64,000 bases of DNA from CAKRJP01 sp963658085 (GCA_963658085.1 CAVKOU010000001.1:109833-173832); one strand, 5' to 3'; counted from the stretch's first letter, positions 7,314-16,889 are shown. The notes: generated by a model not told the origin, from the sequence alone. Program-made: numbers and translations.

Positions 7314-9170
7314 CTGATATAACTTTTCAATCTCACTTAATATAGAGTCTGGATCCAAGCCAATCGTCTGTCTTAAAGCATTCACATCCCCGTGTTCCAC
7401 AAAGGTATCCGGCACTGCAAAGGCATGGGTTCTCACATTACTTCCCTGATTTGCGTAGTAAGCTGCTACATGCTCTCCAAATCCGCCACTTAATACATTT
7501 TCTTCTATGGTTACTATCAATTTATGATCTTTCGTCAGATCATTTAAAAGTTCTGTATCTAATGGTTTTACAAATCTGGCATTTACAAGAGAACAGTTAT
7601 AACCTTTTTTCTTTAACAGCTCCCAAACCTCATGAGCAGTATCATACATATGTCCCATGGACAGTATAGCTATATCCTTTTCCTTAGATATAACTTCACT
7701 TTTCCCACAGGTGACAGGAGCGCAGATTTCCTCATCCAAAGAGGATGCACTTCCTCTTGGATAGCGAAGAGCCACAGGCCCCTCATTATATTCCACTGCG
7801 AAATGTACCATAGCTTCCAGTTCTGTCCCGTTCTTCGGAGACATCACCACCATTCCCGGCACATTGCTTAGAAATGATAAATCTAAAATTCCCTGATGGG
7901 TCTCCCCGTCATTTCCTACCAGGCCGGCTCTGTCTACGGCAAATACTACCGGCAACTTTTGCATGGCCACATCATGGACAATTTGGTCATATCCTCGCTG
8001 TAAAAAGGAAGAGTAAATAGCAAATACAGGCTTCAGACCACCTGCTGCCAGCCCGGCTGCAAAGGTTACCGCATGTTCTTCTGCAATTCCTACATCAAAG
8101 AAACGCTCTGGATAACGATAACGAAATTTGCTAAGCCCTGTACCATCTGCCATAGCCGCAGTAATGGTTACAAGATCCCTATGGTTTTCTGCCTCCATAA
8201 GTATCGCCTTTCCAAAAATATCGGTATAAGTAGGCACTGTCTTTTCTTTTAACGGTTTTCCTGTAGAAATATGAAACGGACCAACCCCGTGGAATTTTGC
8301 CGGCTGTCTCTCTGCCGGAAGATATCCCTTTCCCTTGGTAGTCATTACATGAATCAGCACCGGTCCTTCCACTCTTTTAGCATCCCGAATCACCTCTGTC
8401 AAACGCTTAATGTCATGCCCCGGCACCGGTCCCAAGTAGGTGATTCCCATATCCTCAAAAAACATTCCGGGTACCATCAGCTGCTTAATACTATTCTTCG
8501 CCTTACGAATCTGGGTAACCATCTGCTCCCCTACTCCGGGAATCTGCATAAGAGTATTGGTAACACCTTCTTTTAATCCAATATAGAACTCTCCTGTTCG
8601 CATATTAGACAAATATCTGGACATTCCTCCAACATTTTCAGAAATAGACATCTGATTGTCATTTAAAACAACAATATAGTTGGACTTTAAGGTGGCCGCA
8701 TTGTTGAGAGCTTCATAGGCCATTCCACCAGTAAGAGATCCATCCCCGATTACAGCCACTACTGTATAATCCTCTTTTTTTAAGTCTCTGGCTTTTACAT
8801 AACCTACCCCTGCGGAAATAGAAGTAGTGCTGTGCCCCGTATCAAAGGCATCACAATCACTTTCTTCCCTCTTTGGGAAACCGCTCATGCCTCCGAAGGC
8901 TCTTAAATTATCAAATTTATCTTTTCTTCCCGTTAAGATTTTGTGGGTATAAGATTGATGTCCTACATCCCAGATGATCTTATCCTTAGGAAAATCTAAT
9001 TCTCTGTGCAATGCAATGGTAAGTTCAACAACTCCAAGATTGGAGCCTAAATGTCCTCCGGTCTTGCTGACTTTTTGGATCAGAAATTTCCTGATCTCTC
9101 GGGCCAGTTCCGGCAAATCCTCCGGATTTAACTTTTTTATATCATTTGCTTTTTCAATCTTTTCCAACAT
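7293..9170 (-). CDS. dxs: 1-deoxy-D-xylulose-5-phosphate synthase
   Basis: First enzyme of the non-mevalonate isoprenoid pathway; condenses pyruvate and glyceraldehyde-3-phosphate using thiamine diphosphate. The 625-residue product has WDVGHQSYTHKILTGR, the TPP motif GDGSLTGG (142-149), the transketolase pyrimidine-binding GIAEEHAVTFAAG segment and a C-terminal transketolase domain. It is 22 bp downstream of ispA, consistent with a shared isoprenoid function within the operon. Confidence 0.98.
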   Translation of the reverse strand: MLEKIEKANDIKKLNPEDLPELAREIRKFLIQKVSKTGGHLGSNLGVVELTIALHRELDFPKDKIIWDVGHQSYTHKILTGRKDKFDNLRAFGGMSGFPKREESDCDAFDTGHSTTSISAGVGYVKARDLKKEDYTVVAVIGDGSLTGGMAYEALNNAATLKSNYIVVLNDNQMSISENVGGMSRYLSNMRTGEFYIGLKEGVTNTLMQIPGVGEQMVTQIRKAKNSIKQLMVPGMFFEDMGITYLGPVPGHDIKRLTEVIRDAKRVEGPVLIHVMTTKGKGYLPAERQPAKFHGVGPFHISTGKPLKEKTVPTYTDIFGKAILMEAENHRDLVTITAAMADGTGLSKFRYRYPERFFDVGIAEEHAVTFAAGLAAGGLKPVFAIYSSFLQRGYDQIVHDVAMQKLPVVFAVDRAGLVGNDGETHQGILDLSFLSNVPGMVVMSPKNGTELEAMVHFAVEYNEGPVALRYPRGSASSLDEEICAPVTCGKSEVISKEKDIAILSMGHMYDTAHEVWELLKKKGYNCSLVNARFVKPLDTELLNDLTKDHKLIVTIEENVLSGGFGEHVAAYYANQGSNVRTHAFAVPDTFVEHGDVNALRQTIGLDPDSILSEIEKLYQKIMSIK

Positions 9171-9192
9171 CCCAAGATGTCCCCCAGTTACT

Positions 9193-10083
9193 TTACTTCT
9201 CTCTATTAATCAACTGAACCAAAAGCTTTTCCAAAAATGGATTCTCTCCGGATAATGCATGAAGCATATCCAAAGAATCTCTGGACAGATCCACAACAAT
9301 TTCCTTAGATGCTTCCAATCCCTTAAGCGTAACATACGTGGTTTTCTGATTCTTCTCATCGCTGTGGATTGGCTTTCCTAAAATCTCCATCGTACTTGTA
9401 ACATCCAAAATATCATCTTGGATCTGAAAAGCGATTCCGACCTGATGAGCAATGCTCTCTAACAAGGAAACTTCATCCTCAGTAGCTCCTGCTAAAATAC
9501 CTCCGATCATCATGGCCGCCTCAATTAGCGCTCCTGTTTTTAGCTGATAAATCTTATCCAGTACGGCCTGTGACACCTCATGTCCGGTTTCTTTTACATC
9601 AATAACCTGTCCACCGATCATTCCGTAGATACCAGCCTTATTTCCAAGGACCGACAGAGCTTTTCCAATCTCCGGACTATGCTCCGGATCCAAAGCAAAA
9701 GCCTTGCAAGCGGTCTCAAAAGCATAATTTAAAAGGGCATCTCCTGTGAGAATGGCAATATCCTCCCCATATACCACATGGGTAGTTTTTCTGCCTCTTC
9801 GATAATCGTCATTGTCCATAGCCGGAAGATCATCATGGATCAAGGAATAAGTATGAATCATCTCCAAGGCTGCCATAAAAGGTTCTATTGCCGGGGAACT
9901 CCCACCATAAAGGTCATAGGTCTCTTTCATGAGCATTGGTCTAAGACGCTTTCCTCCTGCCATAAGATTGTATTCCATGGTCTCCATGATGAGTCCCTGA
10001 TATCCCTCCTTTTCCGGAAGGTATTCCTGCAGCAGCTTTTCAATATCAGCAACTTTCTGATCTAATGTCTCTTTAAAACTCAT
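9193..10083 (-). CDS. ispA: Polyprenyl (farnesyl/geranyl) diphosphate synthase
   Basis: Chain-elongating prenyltransferase. The first Asp-rich motif is DDLPAMDNDDYRRG (84-97) and the second is DDILD near residue 225, with the KLRP-type GGKRLRPM segment near 43-50. ATG 10083 is chosen over an upstream in-frame Met because GAGGG precedes it and it starts at the family's usual N-terminus. It overlaps the end of xseB by 11 bp, suggesting translational coupling. Exact product chain length cannot be read from sequence. Confidence 0.93.
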   Translation of the reverse strand: MSFKETLDQKVADIEKLLQEYLPEKEGYQGLIMETMEYNLMAGGKRLRPMLMKETYDLYGGSSPAIEPFMAALEMIHTYSLIHDDLPAMDNDDYRRGRKTTHVVYGEDIAILTGDALLNYAFETACKAFALDPEHSPEIGKALSVLGNKAGIYGMIGGQVIDVKETGHEVSQAVLDKIYQLKTGALIEAAMMIGGILAGATEDEVSLLESIAHQVGIAFQIQDDILDVTSTMEILGKPIHSDEKNQKTTYVTLKGLEASKEIVVDLSRDSLDMLHALSGENPFLEKLLVQLINREK

Positions 10084-10309
10084 GTACATTTCCCTCTTCA
10101 TCCAGCATCTGAACCTGCTTTTCTACACGGTCAAGCTTATCGCCACAGGTCTTAAGAAGTTCCATTCCTTTGTGATAATAAGCAAAGGAATCCTCCAAAG
10201 ATACGTCTTCTTTCTCTAGATTTTGAATTACACTATTAAGTTCTGAAAACAGGGCGTCGATTCCTGGTTCCTGCCCTTTCTCTCCTTGTTTTTCCCTGAA
10301 ATCAGTCAT
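10073..10309 (-). CDS. xseB: Exodeoxyribonuclease VII small subunit
   Basis: Small helical subunit (78 residues) that binds XseA to form exonuclease VII. It carries the family pattern FSELNSVIQNLEKEDVSLED, then SFAYYHKGMELLKTC. The gene overlaps xseA by 8 bp upstream and ispA by 11 bp downstream, so the three are tightly coupled. Confidence 0.93.
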   Translation of the reverse strand: MTDFREKQGEKGQEPGIDALFSELNSVIQNLEKEDVSLEDSFAYYHKGMELLKTCGDKLDRVEKQVQMLDEEGNVHEF

Positions 10310-11534
10310 GATCTTCCTCCTTTATCCGGTGCTTCTCTTCCAGAATTTCCTGAACCTCTGCCAGGAGTACTCCGTCAACCGCATGAATTTTCAACTTTTC
10401 TCCTGCCTTTACATTCTTTACGCTACGCAGGGATTTTCCTTCTGTATTCTCCACATAGGCATATCCGCTTTCAAGCTTTGACAGGGGAGACAGCCCCTTC
10501 ATACGCTCGATATATACGTCCAGTCTGTGACGGTATTTTCGAAGTTTTCCGGTCATTCCAAGTTCCAACTTCTCTTCCAATTCCATCAACTGACGTCTCT
10601 GCTCTTTTAATTTGTATCCCGGGTGTAAATGAGATAGCTTCGTCTGAAGGGTACTCATCTGAAGTCTGTAGATCCGAAGCTTCTGACAAATTGCAGTATG
10701 TAGTTTGTTCTGATATTCCACGAGAGCACTATCAATGAGACGGTAGTCATAAACTGCCATCTCTGCTGCCGCTGAAGGGGTTGGAACATGCATATCCGCC
10801 ACATAATCAGAAATACTTTCATCCGTGGCATGACCTACCGCAGAAATAATAGGAATCTCACATTCAAAAATCGCCCTTGCCACGATCTCCTCATTAAAGG
10901 CCCAAAGGTCCTCAATAGAGCCTCCACCACGGCCTACGATAATCACATCTACCTCAGCTCTCTCAAGCCCCTTGATTCCTTGTACAATGCTCTCAGCTGC
11001 TCCTTCTCCCTGAACCTTAGCCGGATACAAAATCAATTGTACATAGGGATTTCTTCGCTTCGATACATTTATGATATCCCGCACAGCTGCACCGGTAGGA
11101 GCCGTCACCACTCCCACACGCTTTACATAGGCAGGAATGGGCTTCTTATAGACAGGATCAAACATCCCCATCTCCTGAAGTTCCCGTTTTAATTGCATAA
11201 ACTTCTCGTAGAGAATTCCTTCTCCGTCTAAACGGATCTCATCGGCATACAGCTGGTAAACACCGCCTTTTGCATAGACCTCCACGGATCCTAAAACAAC
11301 TACCTGCTGTCCGTCTTTCATAGTAAAAGAGAGCCCGCTCCTTTTCCCGGCAAACATAACGCAGGAAATGGTTCCGGACTCATCCTTTAGTGAAAAATAT
11401 ATATGTCTTGATGAATGATACTTACAGTTGGATACTTCTCCCTTCACGTAAATACGTCTCAGCATATAATCCTGGGCGAACATATTCCGAATGTAAGCAT
11501 TCACCTGTTTAACTGAATATACATTCTGTGCCAT
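10302..11534 (-). CDS. xseA: Exodeoxyribonuclease VII large subunit
   Basis: Catalytic subunit of the ssDNA exonuclease. An N-terminal OB fold (about 1-100) precedes the catalytic domain with TSPTGAAVRDI-type (APTGAAVRDI), the GRGGGSIEDLWAFN and GHATDESISDYVAD motifs, followed by a coiled coil. ATG 11534 is used: AAGAGG precedes it and it follows the nusB stop by one base, whereas an upstream in-frame Met would sit inside nusB. Confidence 0.95.
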   Translation of the reverse strand: MAQNVYSVKQVNAYIRNMFAQDYMLRRIYVKGEVSNCKYHSSRHIYFSLKDESGTISCVMFAGKRSGLSFTMKDGQQVVVLGSVEVYAKGGVYQLYADEIRLDGEGILYEKFMQLKRELQEMGMFDPVYKKPIPAYVKRVGVVTAPTGAAVRDIINVSKRRNPYVQLILYPAKVQGEGAAESIVQGIKGLERAEVDVIIVGRGGGSIEDLWAFNEEIVARAIFECEIPIISAVGHATDESISDYVADMHVPTPSAAAEMAVYDYRLIDSALVEYQNKLHTAICQKLRIYRLQMSTLQTKLSHLHPGYKLKEQRRQLMELEEKLELGMTGKLRKYRHRLDVYIERMKGLSPLSKLESGYAYVENTEGKSLRSVKNVKAGEKLKIHAVDGVLLAEVQEILEEKHRIKEEDHD

Positions 11535-11535
11535 C

Positions 11536-11946
11536 TTATTCCTCTTGTGAATGAGCAATCTTTCCTAATACGGCATTGACAAAGGAAGCTCCCTCCTCAC
11601 CGCTGTAGGTCTTGGAAAGCTCTACCGCCTCATTGATGGCAACTCCTGTAGGCACTTGCTCATCCCACTTCATCTCATAAACAGCCAATCTAAGAATGGT
11701 AAGATCTACCTTATTCATTCGCTTGGTTTTCCATCCCTTGGAATTGGCATTGATCAGCTCGTCGATCTCCGGAACCTTCTCTGCCACTTTCATGACTTTA
11801 ACGCCAATATACTCAGTGTCAGACTCCTTGGCATGCTCCAAATCAGAAAGGTAAAGCTCTGACTGTTCGCTGAGTTCACCGTCCTCATTAAATTCAATTC
11901 CAAATAATACTTTGAAAATATGCTCTCTAAGCTCGCTTCTTCTCAC
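11536..11946 (-). CDS. nusB: Transcription antitermination factor NusB
   Basis: All-helical RNA-binding protein (136 residues) that works with S10 in rRNA antitermination. Conserved RRSELREHIFKVLF start, LTILRLAVYEM and GVAINEAVELSKTY segments are present. The start is GTG at 11946, immediately after the yqhY stop, with GGAGG seven bases upstream. It is in the same yqhY-nusB-xseA order as in B. subtilis, except that folD is absent. Confidence 0.95.
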   Translation of the reverse strand: MRRSELREHIFKVLFGIEFNEDGELSEQSELYLSDLEHAKESDTEYIGVKVMKVAEKVPEIDELINANSKGWKTKRMNKVDLTILRLAVYEMKWDEQVPTGVAINEAVELSKTYSGEEGASFVNAVLGKIAHSQEE

Positions 11947-12330
11947 TTATGCTTCCTCCGATACTGCAACACCCGCAACACGGATATTCACATCTGCTAC
12001 TTCTAACGCTGTCATAGTCTCAATAGCTGACTTTACTTTCTCCTGAACCTTTACAGTTACATCCTTAATATTGTATCCATAAGAAATATTAAGAGCCAAA
12101 GATACCGTAACGATTCCGTCTAATACATCTATCTTTACGCCCTTTGATACTGCCTTCTTTCCAAGCTTTGAAATCAGCTCTGTAGTGGCGTTGCCTGCCA
12201 TAGAAGCGACACCTTCTACTTCTAATGCCGCAAGTCCTGCAATCACTGCCACTACCTCATCAGCGATCTTTACTTCTCCAACCTGTGTATTGCCTTTGAT
12301 TGTATATGTATTCTTTTCTTCCTTACTCAT
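11947..12330 (-). CDS. yqhY: Asp23/Gls24 family protein YqhY
   Basis: A 127-residue Asp23/Gls24 domain protein, a family linked to envelope stress; in B. subtilis YqhY has been tied to acetyl-CoA carboxylase control. Here the accBC genes that usually precede it are not present. Features are the GLAALEVEGVASM core and the basic/acidic alternating beta-alpha pattern to the end. It is the first gene of the long operon and is preceded by GGGAGG and a strong promoter. Confidence 0.88.
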   Translation of the reverse strand: MSKEEKNTYTIKGNTQVGEVKIADEVVAVIAGLAALEVEGVASMAGNATTELISKLGKKAVSKGVKIDVLDGIVTVSLALNISYGYNIKDVTVKVQEKVKSAIETMTALEVADVNIRVAGVAVSEEA

Positions 12331-12378
12331 ATATAAAACCTCCCTGCCATGGCCTATCGTTTTTATAATCTAGCTATT

Positions 12379-12406
12379 ATTATAGCAAAGAACCCCTCTT
12401 TTGCAA
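12379..12406 (-). promoter_or_regulatory. Promoter of the yqhY-nusB-...-recN operon
   Basis: TTGCAA (12401-12406), 16-bp spacer and TATAAT (12379-12384) on the minus strand. Downstream gaps through recN are all 42 bp or less with no visible terminator, so this may drive all ten genes. Confidence 0.7.
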
Positions 12407-12424
12407 AGTAGGGTTTATTTTTTA

Positions 12425-14029
12425 CTACTTTGCAAATTCTGTAAGGACAAGTCCATCATTTCGATCTACTGTCATACGAATGCTCCACTCATTGACAAAG
12501 AGAAGAAGCGGACGTCCTTTCAGGTCCATAACCTTCTTCATATCCGAGGTTCCGGAAAGCTTATCTACCTGTACCTCCGATGGATTCTCAATCCAACGAA
12601 TATATTCGTATGGGAGATTTTCCAGACGAATTTCTACGTTATACTCATTTTCCAGACGATATTTTAATACGTCAAACTGAAGGACACCTACCACTCCTAC
12701 GATAATTTCTTCCATACCGGAGCCCATCTCCTGGAAAATCTGAATGGCGCCTTCCTGGGCGATCTGGTTGATACCCTTTACAAACTGCTTACGCTTCATG
12801 GTATCCACCTGACGCACTCTGGCAAAATGCTCCGGTGCAAAGGTTGGGATTCCTTCATAAGCATATTTTTTTGCCGAAGTTGTAAGCGTATCTCCGATAG
12901 AAAAGATTCCCGGATCAAAAACACCGATAATATCTCCGCCGTAGGCTTCCTCAATCATCTTACGCTCACTGGCCATGAGCTGCTGTGGCTGCGAAAGACG
13001 GACTTTCTTTCCACCCTGAATATGCATAACTTCCATTCCGGCCTTAAACTCTCCGGAACAGATTCGCATAAAAGCGATTCGGTCTCTGTGAGCCTTATTC
13101 ATGTTAGCCTGAATCTTAAAGACGAAAGCAGAAAAATCTTCCTCTTCCATAGGATCAATAACACCCTGATCTGACATTCTAGGAAGCGGCGATGTAGTCA
13201 TCTTAAGGAAATGCTGCAAAAAGGTCTCCACACCAAAGTTTGTAAGGGCAGACCCAAAGAATACCGGAGACAATTCTCCCTTGCTTACCATTTCCTGGTC
13301 AAAAACAGCGCCTGCTCCGTCCTGAAGTTCAATCTCTTCCTCCAACTGTGCCCACTGTTCTTCTGAAATCAGCTCTTTAAGTTTTGGATCATCGATAGGG
13401 AGCTTTCTCACCTCTCCCTGGGTAGTTCCCTTGTGAGTATCAGAAAAAAGCTCCACGGTTTTTGTCTCTCTGTCATAAACTCCTCGGAATCCTTTTCCGG
13501 AACCGATAGGCCAGTTCACCGGGCATGTAGCGATTCCAAGCTCATTTTCAATATCATCGAGAAGTTCAAAGGTATCCATAGCCTCCCGGTCCATTTTGTT
13601 GATAAAGGTAAAAATCGGGATATGGCGCATGGTACAAACCTTGAACAACTTTCTCGTCTGGGCCTCAACACCCTTGGAAGCATCGATCACCATGACTGCA
13701 GAGTCCGCTGCCATCAAGGTTCTATAAGTATCCTCCGAGAAATCCTGATGCCCCGGTGTATCCAAAATATTAATGCAATATCCGCCATAGTTAAACTGAA
13801 GCACGGAGGATGTAACAGAGATACCTCTCTCCTTCTCGATCTCCATCCAGTCAGACACTGCATGTCTTGCGGTGGCCTTTCCCTTTACGCTACCTGCAAG
13901 ATTAATGGCACCTCCATAGAGAAGAAATTTTTCAGTCAAGGTTGTCTTACCTGCATCGGGATGAGAGATAATGGCGAATGTACGCCGCTTTTCAATCTGG
14001 CTTTTTACTTCTTTACTAATCTGTGGCAT
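12425..14029 (-). CDS. prfC: Peptide chain release factor 3
   Basis: Translational GTPase that removes RF1/RF2 from the ribosome after termination. 534 residues. G1 is HPDAGKTT (23-30), G3 DTPGHQDF, G4 NKMD, and the RF3-specific GGAINLAGSVKGK segment follows G1. No clear terminator with a U-tract follows it; the hairpin at 12391-12416 has its T-run on the other strand. Confidence 0.97.
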   Translation of the reverse strand: MPQISKEVKSQIEKRRTFAIISHPDAGKTTLTEKFLLYGGAINLAGSVKGKATARHAVSDWMEIEKERGISVTSSVLQFNYGGYCINILDTPGHQDFSEDTYRTLMAADSAVMVIDASKGVEAQTRKLFKVCTMRHIPIFTFINKMDREAMDTFELLDDIENELGIATCPVNWPIGSGKGFRGVYDRETKTVELFSDTHKGTTQGEVRKLPIDDPKLKELISEEQWAQLEEEIELQDGAGAVFDQEMVSKGELSPVFFGSALTNFGVETFLQHFLKMTTSPLPRMSDQGVIDPMEEEDFSAFVFKIQANMNKAHRDRIAFMRICSGEFKAGMEVMHIQGGKKVRLSQPQQLMASERKMIEEAYGGDIIGVFDPGIFSIGDTLTTSAKKYAYEGIPTFAPEHFARVRQVDTMKRKQFVKGINQIAQEGAIQIFQEMGSGMEEIIVGVVGVLQFDVLKYRLENEYNVEIRLENLPYEYIRWIENPSEVQVDKLSGTSDMKKVMDLKGRPLLLFVNEWSIRMTVDRNDGLVLTEFAK

Positions 14030-14121
14030 ATGATTTTTGCTCCTTCATACGAAAATCTCCCACACAGTTCCCTTTTCTTCAATGAAACTGCATGGAAGAT
14101 TTATTTATCAATTCATTCTAA

Positions 14122-16212
14122 TTACTCTGTAACAACATCTTTCATGCTGAATGAGAATCTACCCATCTTATCCTTGCCAAGGCATACAACCTTAACAACA
14201 TCACCTAAGGTAAGTACATCCTCTACACGATTAACTCTTTCCTTAGAAAGTTTGGAAATATGAACCATTCCCTCTTTGCCTGGTGCAAACTCAAGGAAGG
14301 CACCGAACTCTTTAATGCTGATGACCTTTCCTTCTAATACCTGTCCTGCCTCGTAGTCAGTTACAATGATATGAATCAGCTTCTGCGCCTCTTCCATCTT
14401 CTTTGCATCTGTTCCGCATACAGAAACAGCACCATCATCTGTAATGTCGATCTTTACACCGGTTTGCTCGATGATGGCATTGATGGTTTTACCACGCTGT
14501 CCAACTACATCACCGATCTTCTGTGGATCAATCTGCATCTGAACGATCTTCGGCGCAAATTCACCAACTTCAGCTCTAGGTTCAGCAATAGCCTTTGCCA
14601 TAACCTCATCCATAATATAGGTTCTTGCTTTCTTTGTCTTAGCAATTGCTTCCTCAACAATGTCTCTGGTAAGGCCGTGGATCTTAATATCCATCTGAAT
14701 AGCTGTGATACCCTTGTGAGTACCTGCTACCTTAAAGTCCATATCTCCGAAGAAATCCTCAAGTCCCTGAATATCTGTAAGAACCAGGTAATCATCATCC
14801 GTATCCCCAGTAACAAGACCACAGGAAATTCCTGCAACCGCAGACTTGATCGGCACACCTGCTGCCATCAATGACATGGAAGATGCACAGATACTTGCCT
14901 GAGAAGTAGATCCATTAGACTCAAATGTCTCAGATACTGTACGGATGGCATATGGAAACTCAGCTTCGCTTGGAAGTACCGGAACCAATGCTCTCTCTGC
15001 CAATGCTCCATGTCCGATCTCACGACGTCCCGGTCCTCTGGAAGGCTTTGTCTCACCTACAGAGTATGATGGGAAGTTATAATGATGCATATATCTTTTT
15101 GAAGTCTCTGACTCATTGAGACCGTCTAACTTCTGTGCCTCTGAAAGAGGTGCAAGAGTTGTCATGGTACAGATCTGTGTCTGTCCACGGGTGAACATCG
15201 CTGAACCATGTACTCTAGGGATAATATCTGTCTCAGCAGCCAAAGGACGAATTTCATCGATAGCTCTTCCATCCGGACGCTTGTGATCCTTTAAGATCAT
15301 CTTACGTACAGTCTTTTTCTGATACTGGTAAACAGCCTCAGAAAGAACAGCTAACCACTCTTCCTTCTCTGCAAATGCTTCCTCTAATTTTGCAGTTACC
15401 TGACGGATATTCTCCTCTCTGGTCTGCTTGTCATCGGTAAATACTGCTTCTTCCATCTCTGCCGGTGGAACGATCTCTTTGATTGCTGTAAAGAGCTCTT
15501 CCGGAACTGCACAAGACTCATAAGCATGTTTTTCTTTTCCGCACTCTGCTACAATGGTATCGATAAATTCAATAACCTTCTGATTCAACTCATGAGCTGC
15601 ATAGATAGCATCGATCATCTGCTGCTCCGGAACCTCATTAGCTCCAGCCTCGATCATAATTACTTTTTCTCTGGTAGATGCTACTGTAAGAGCAAGATCG
15701 GATACGCTTCTTTGATCAGCTGTCGGATTAAATACAAACTCACCATCCACTAATCCAACCTGAGTGGTAGAAATCGGGCCATCGAAAGGAATGTCTGAAA
15801 TTGTTGTTGCAATGGCTGCACCTAACATAGCAGTAAGCTCCGGTGCACAGTCCTGATCTACAGAAAGAACCAGGTTCTCTAAAGTCACATCATTGCGGTA
15901 ATCCTTTGGGAACAAAGGACGCATCGGACGGTCAATTACACGACAAGTAAGAATCGCATTCTCAGATGCCTTTCCTTCTCTTTTGTTAAATCCTCCGGGA
16001 ATCTTACCTACAGAATACATTCTTTCATTGTATTCTACACTTAATGGAAAGAAATCGATTCCCTCTCGTGGTTTCTCTGATGCTGTAGCAGTACACAAAA
16101 CTGTTGTATCACCGTAGTGCATAAGAACAGCTCCATTTGCCTGCTTAGCCACTCTGCCAACATCAACTCTCAAAGTTCTGCCGGCAAGTTCCATCTCAAA
16201 CTTTTTATACAT
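14122..16212 (-). CDS. pnp: Polyribonucleotide nucleotidyltransferase (PNPase)
   Basis: Phosphorolytic 3'-5' exoribonuclease of mRNA turnover. The 696 residues contain two RNase PH domains (the second with GDMDFKVAGTHKGITAIQMD), a KH domain (VVGQRGKTINAI) and a C-terminal S1 domain (EGKVISIKEFGAFLEFAPGKEGMVH). The start at 16212 follows AAGGAG. It has its own extended -10 promoter and a leader of about 130 nt with a long hairpin, and lies downstream of the rpsO terminator. Confidence 0.98.
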   Translation of the reverse strand: MYKKFEMELAGRTLRVDVGRVAKQANGAVLMHYGDTTVLCTATASEKPREGIDFFPLSVEYNERMYSVGKIPGGFNKREGKASENAILTCRVIDRPMRPLFPKDYRNDVTLENLVLSVDQDCAPELTAMLGAAIATTISDIPFDGPISTTQVGLVDGEFVFNPTADQRSVSDLALTVASTREKVIMIEAGANEVPEQQMIDAIYAAHELNQKVIEFIDTIVAECGKEKHAYESCAVPEELFTAIKEIVPPAEMEEAVFTDDKQTREENIRQVTAKLEEAFAEKEEWLAVLSEAVYQYQKKTVRKMILKDHKRPDGRAIDEIRPLAAETDIIPRVHGSAMFTRGQTQICTMTTLAPLSEAQKLDGLNESETSKRYMHHYNFPSYSVGETKPSRGPGRREIGHGALAERALVPVLPSEAEFPYAIRTVSETFESNGSTSQASICASSMSLMAAGVPIKSAVAGISCGLVTGDTDDDYLVLTDIQGLEDFFGDMDFKVAGTHKGITAIQMDIKIHGLTRDIVEEAIAKTKKARTYIMDEVMAKAIAEPRAEVGEFAPKIVQMQIDPQKIGDVVGQRGKTINAIIEQTGVKIDITDDGAVSVCGTDAKKMEEAQKLIHIIVTDYEAGQVLEGKVISIKEFGAFLEFAPGKEGMVHISKLSKERVNRVEDVLTLGDVVKVVCLGKDKMGRFSFSMKDVVTE

Positions 16213-16261
16213 AGTTTTCTCCTTACTATTAATTAAAATGCATTTAAGTGGTAAGAGAAAT

Positions 16262-16317
16262 ACCGAAACAACTGAAAAATACAGGACCCACTTCCTATGC
16301 TTTTCAGTGGTCTCGGT
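16262..16317 (-). promoter_or_regulatory. Long leader hairpin of pnp mRNA
   Basis: ACCGAAACAACTGAAAA (16262-16278) pairs with TTTTCAGTGGTCTCGGT (16301-16317): eight contiguous pairs ACTGAAAA/TTTTCAGT plus an outer ACCGA/TCGGT. A smaller AGGA/TCCT stem lies in the loop. In E. coli the pnp leader has a stem-loop cut by RNase III for autocontrol; a similar role here is inference. Confidence 0.6.
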
Positions 16318-16346
16318 GTACCCTTCCCCAAACCACAGCCTTTCGT

Positions 16347-16355
16347 ATTATATCA
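16347..16355 (-). promoter_or_regulatory. Extended -10 promoter of pnp
   Basis: TGATATAAT on the minus strand, a consensus TATAAT with the TGn extension; no good -35 is present. It sits between the rpsO terminator and pnp. Confidence 0.55.
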
Positions 16356-16441
16356 CAAGACCTACTTATGTGCTACCTATATTTTTTCTTTTTAGATTCC
16401 TCTTTTTTGTTTCATCTTTCAGGATCACTACTTCTAAACAC

Positions 16442-16472
16442 AAAAAAGGAATGCGCTAAAAGCACATTCCTT
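16442..16472 (-). terminator. Intrinsic terminator of rpsO
   Basis: Minus-strand stem GGAATGTGCT/AGCGCATTCC with a short TTT loop, followed by TTTTTT, 28 bp after the rpsO stop. Confidence 0.88.
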
Positions 16473-16499
16473 CCATAAAGCTCAGATTGGACTTCAAAA

Positions 16500-16766
16500 T
16501 TATTTTCTTAATCCAAGTCTCTCGATGAGTGAACGATATCTCTCGATATCAGTCTTCTTAAGGTATGCAAGAAGTCCTCTTCTCTGTCCTACCATCTTAA
16601 GAAGTCCTCTTCTTGAGTGATGATCCTTTGGATTAGCCTTGAAGTGGTCTGTCAGGTCGTTGATTCTTGCTGTAAGAATTGCGATCTGTACTTCCGGAGA
16701 TCCTGTATCTCCGGCTGTTCTACCATAATCTTTGATAATCTGCTCTTTGGTTTCTTTTGTAATCAT
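16500..16766 (-). CDS. rpsO: 30S ribosomal protein S15
   Basis: 88-residue primary 16S rRNA-binding protein. Conserved TGSPEVQIAILTARI, LTDHFKANPKDHHSRRGL and GQRRGLLAYLKK segments cover the whole length. ATG 16766 is used because GGAGG lies before it and it gives the family length; an in-frame extension to 16874 would lie in the leader. It has its own promoter and a structured leader, then a terminator. Confidence 0.98.
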   Translation of the reverse strand: MITKETKEQIIKDYGRTAGDTGSPEVQIAILTARINDLTDHFKANPKDHHSRRGLLKMVGQRRGLLAYLKKTDIERYRSLIERLGLRK

Positions 16767-16859
16767 TGTTACAATCCTCCTTGAATTCTTTAAACTATCA
16801 CCTGATATTAAGTAACGGTTGGAGATTCCAATTACCGAATACCGGTTAAACACTTGGCA

Positions 16860-16889
16860 AGTATACCATGGCATCTCTACACTTGTAAA
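16860..16889 (-). promoter_or_regulatory. rpsO promoter inside the 3' end of ribF
   Basis: TTTACA (16884-16889), 18-bp spacer and TATACT (16860-16865) on the minus strand. The predicted leader of about 87 nt contains paired TTGG/CCAA and CGGT/ACCG segments (about 16815-16850) compatible with an S15 autoregulatory leader; the structure itself is unproven. Confidence 0.55.

Noticed and set aside
12391..12416. Hairpin AACCC/GGGTT with T-run on the plus strand
   Set aside because: Its T-tract points the wrong way for prfC and no plus-strand gene precedes it; it overlaps the yqhY -35 and was not listed as a terminator.
13433..14263. Long plus-strand frame opposite prfC and the pnp end
   Set aside because: Spans two genes on the other strand, has no recognisable domain, and follows the codon pattern of prfC.
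16767..16874. N-terminal extension of S15
   Set aside because: Would translate the leader; the internal ATG 16766 has the SD and correct length.
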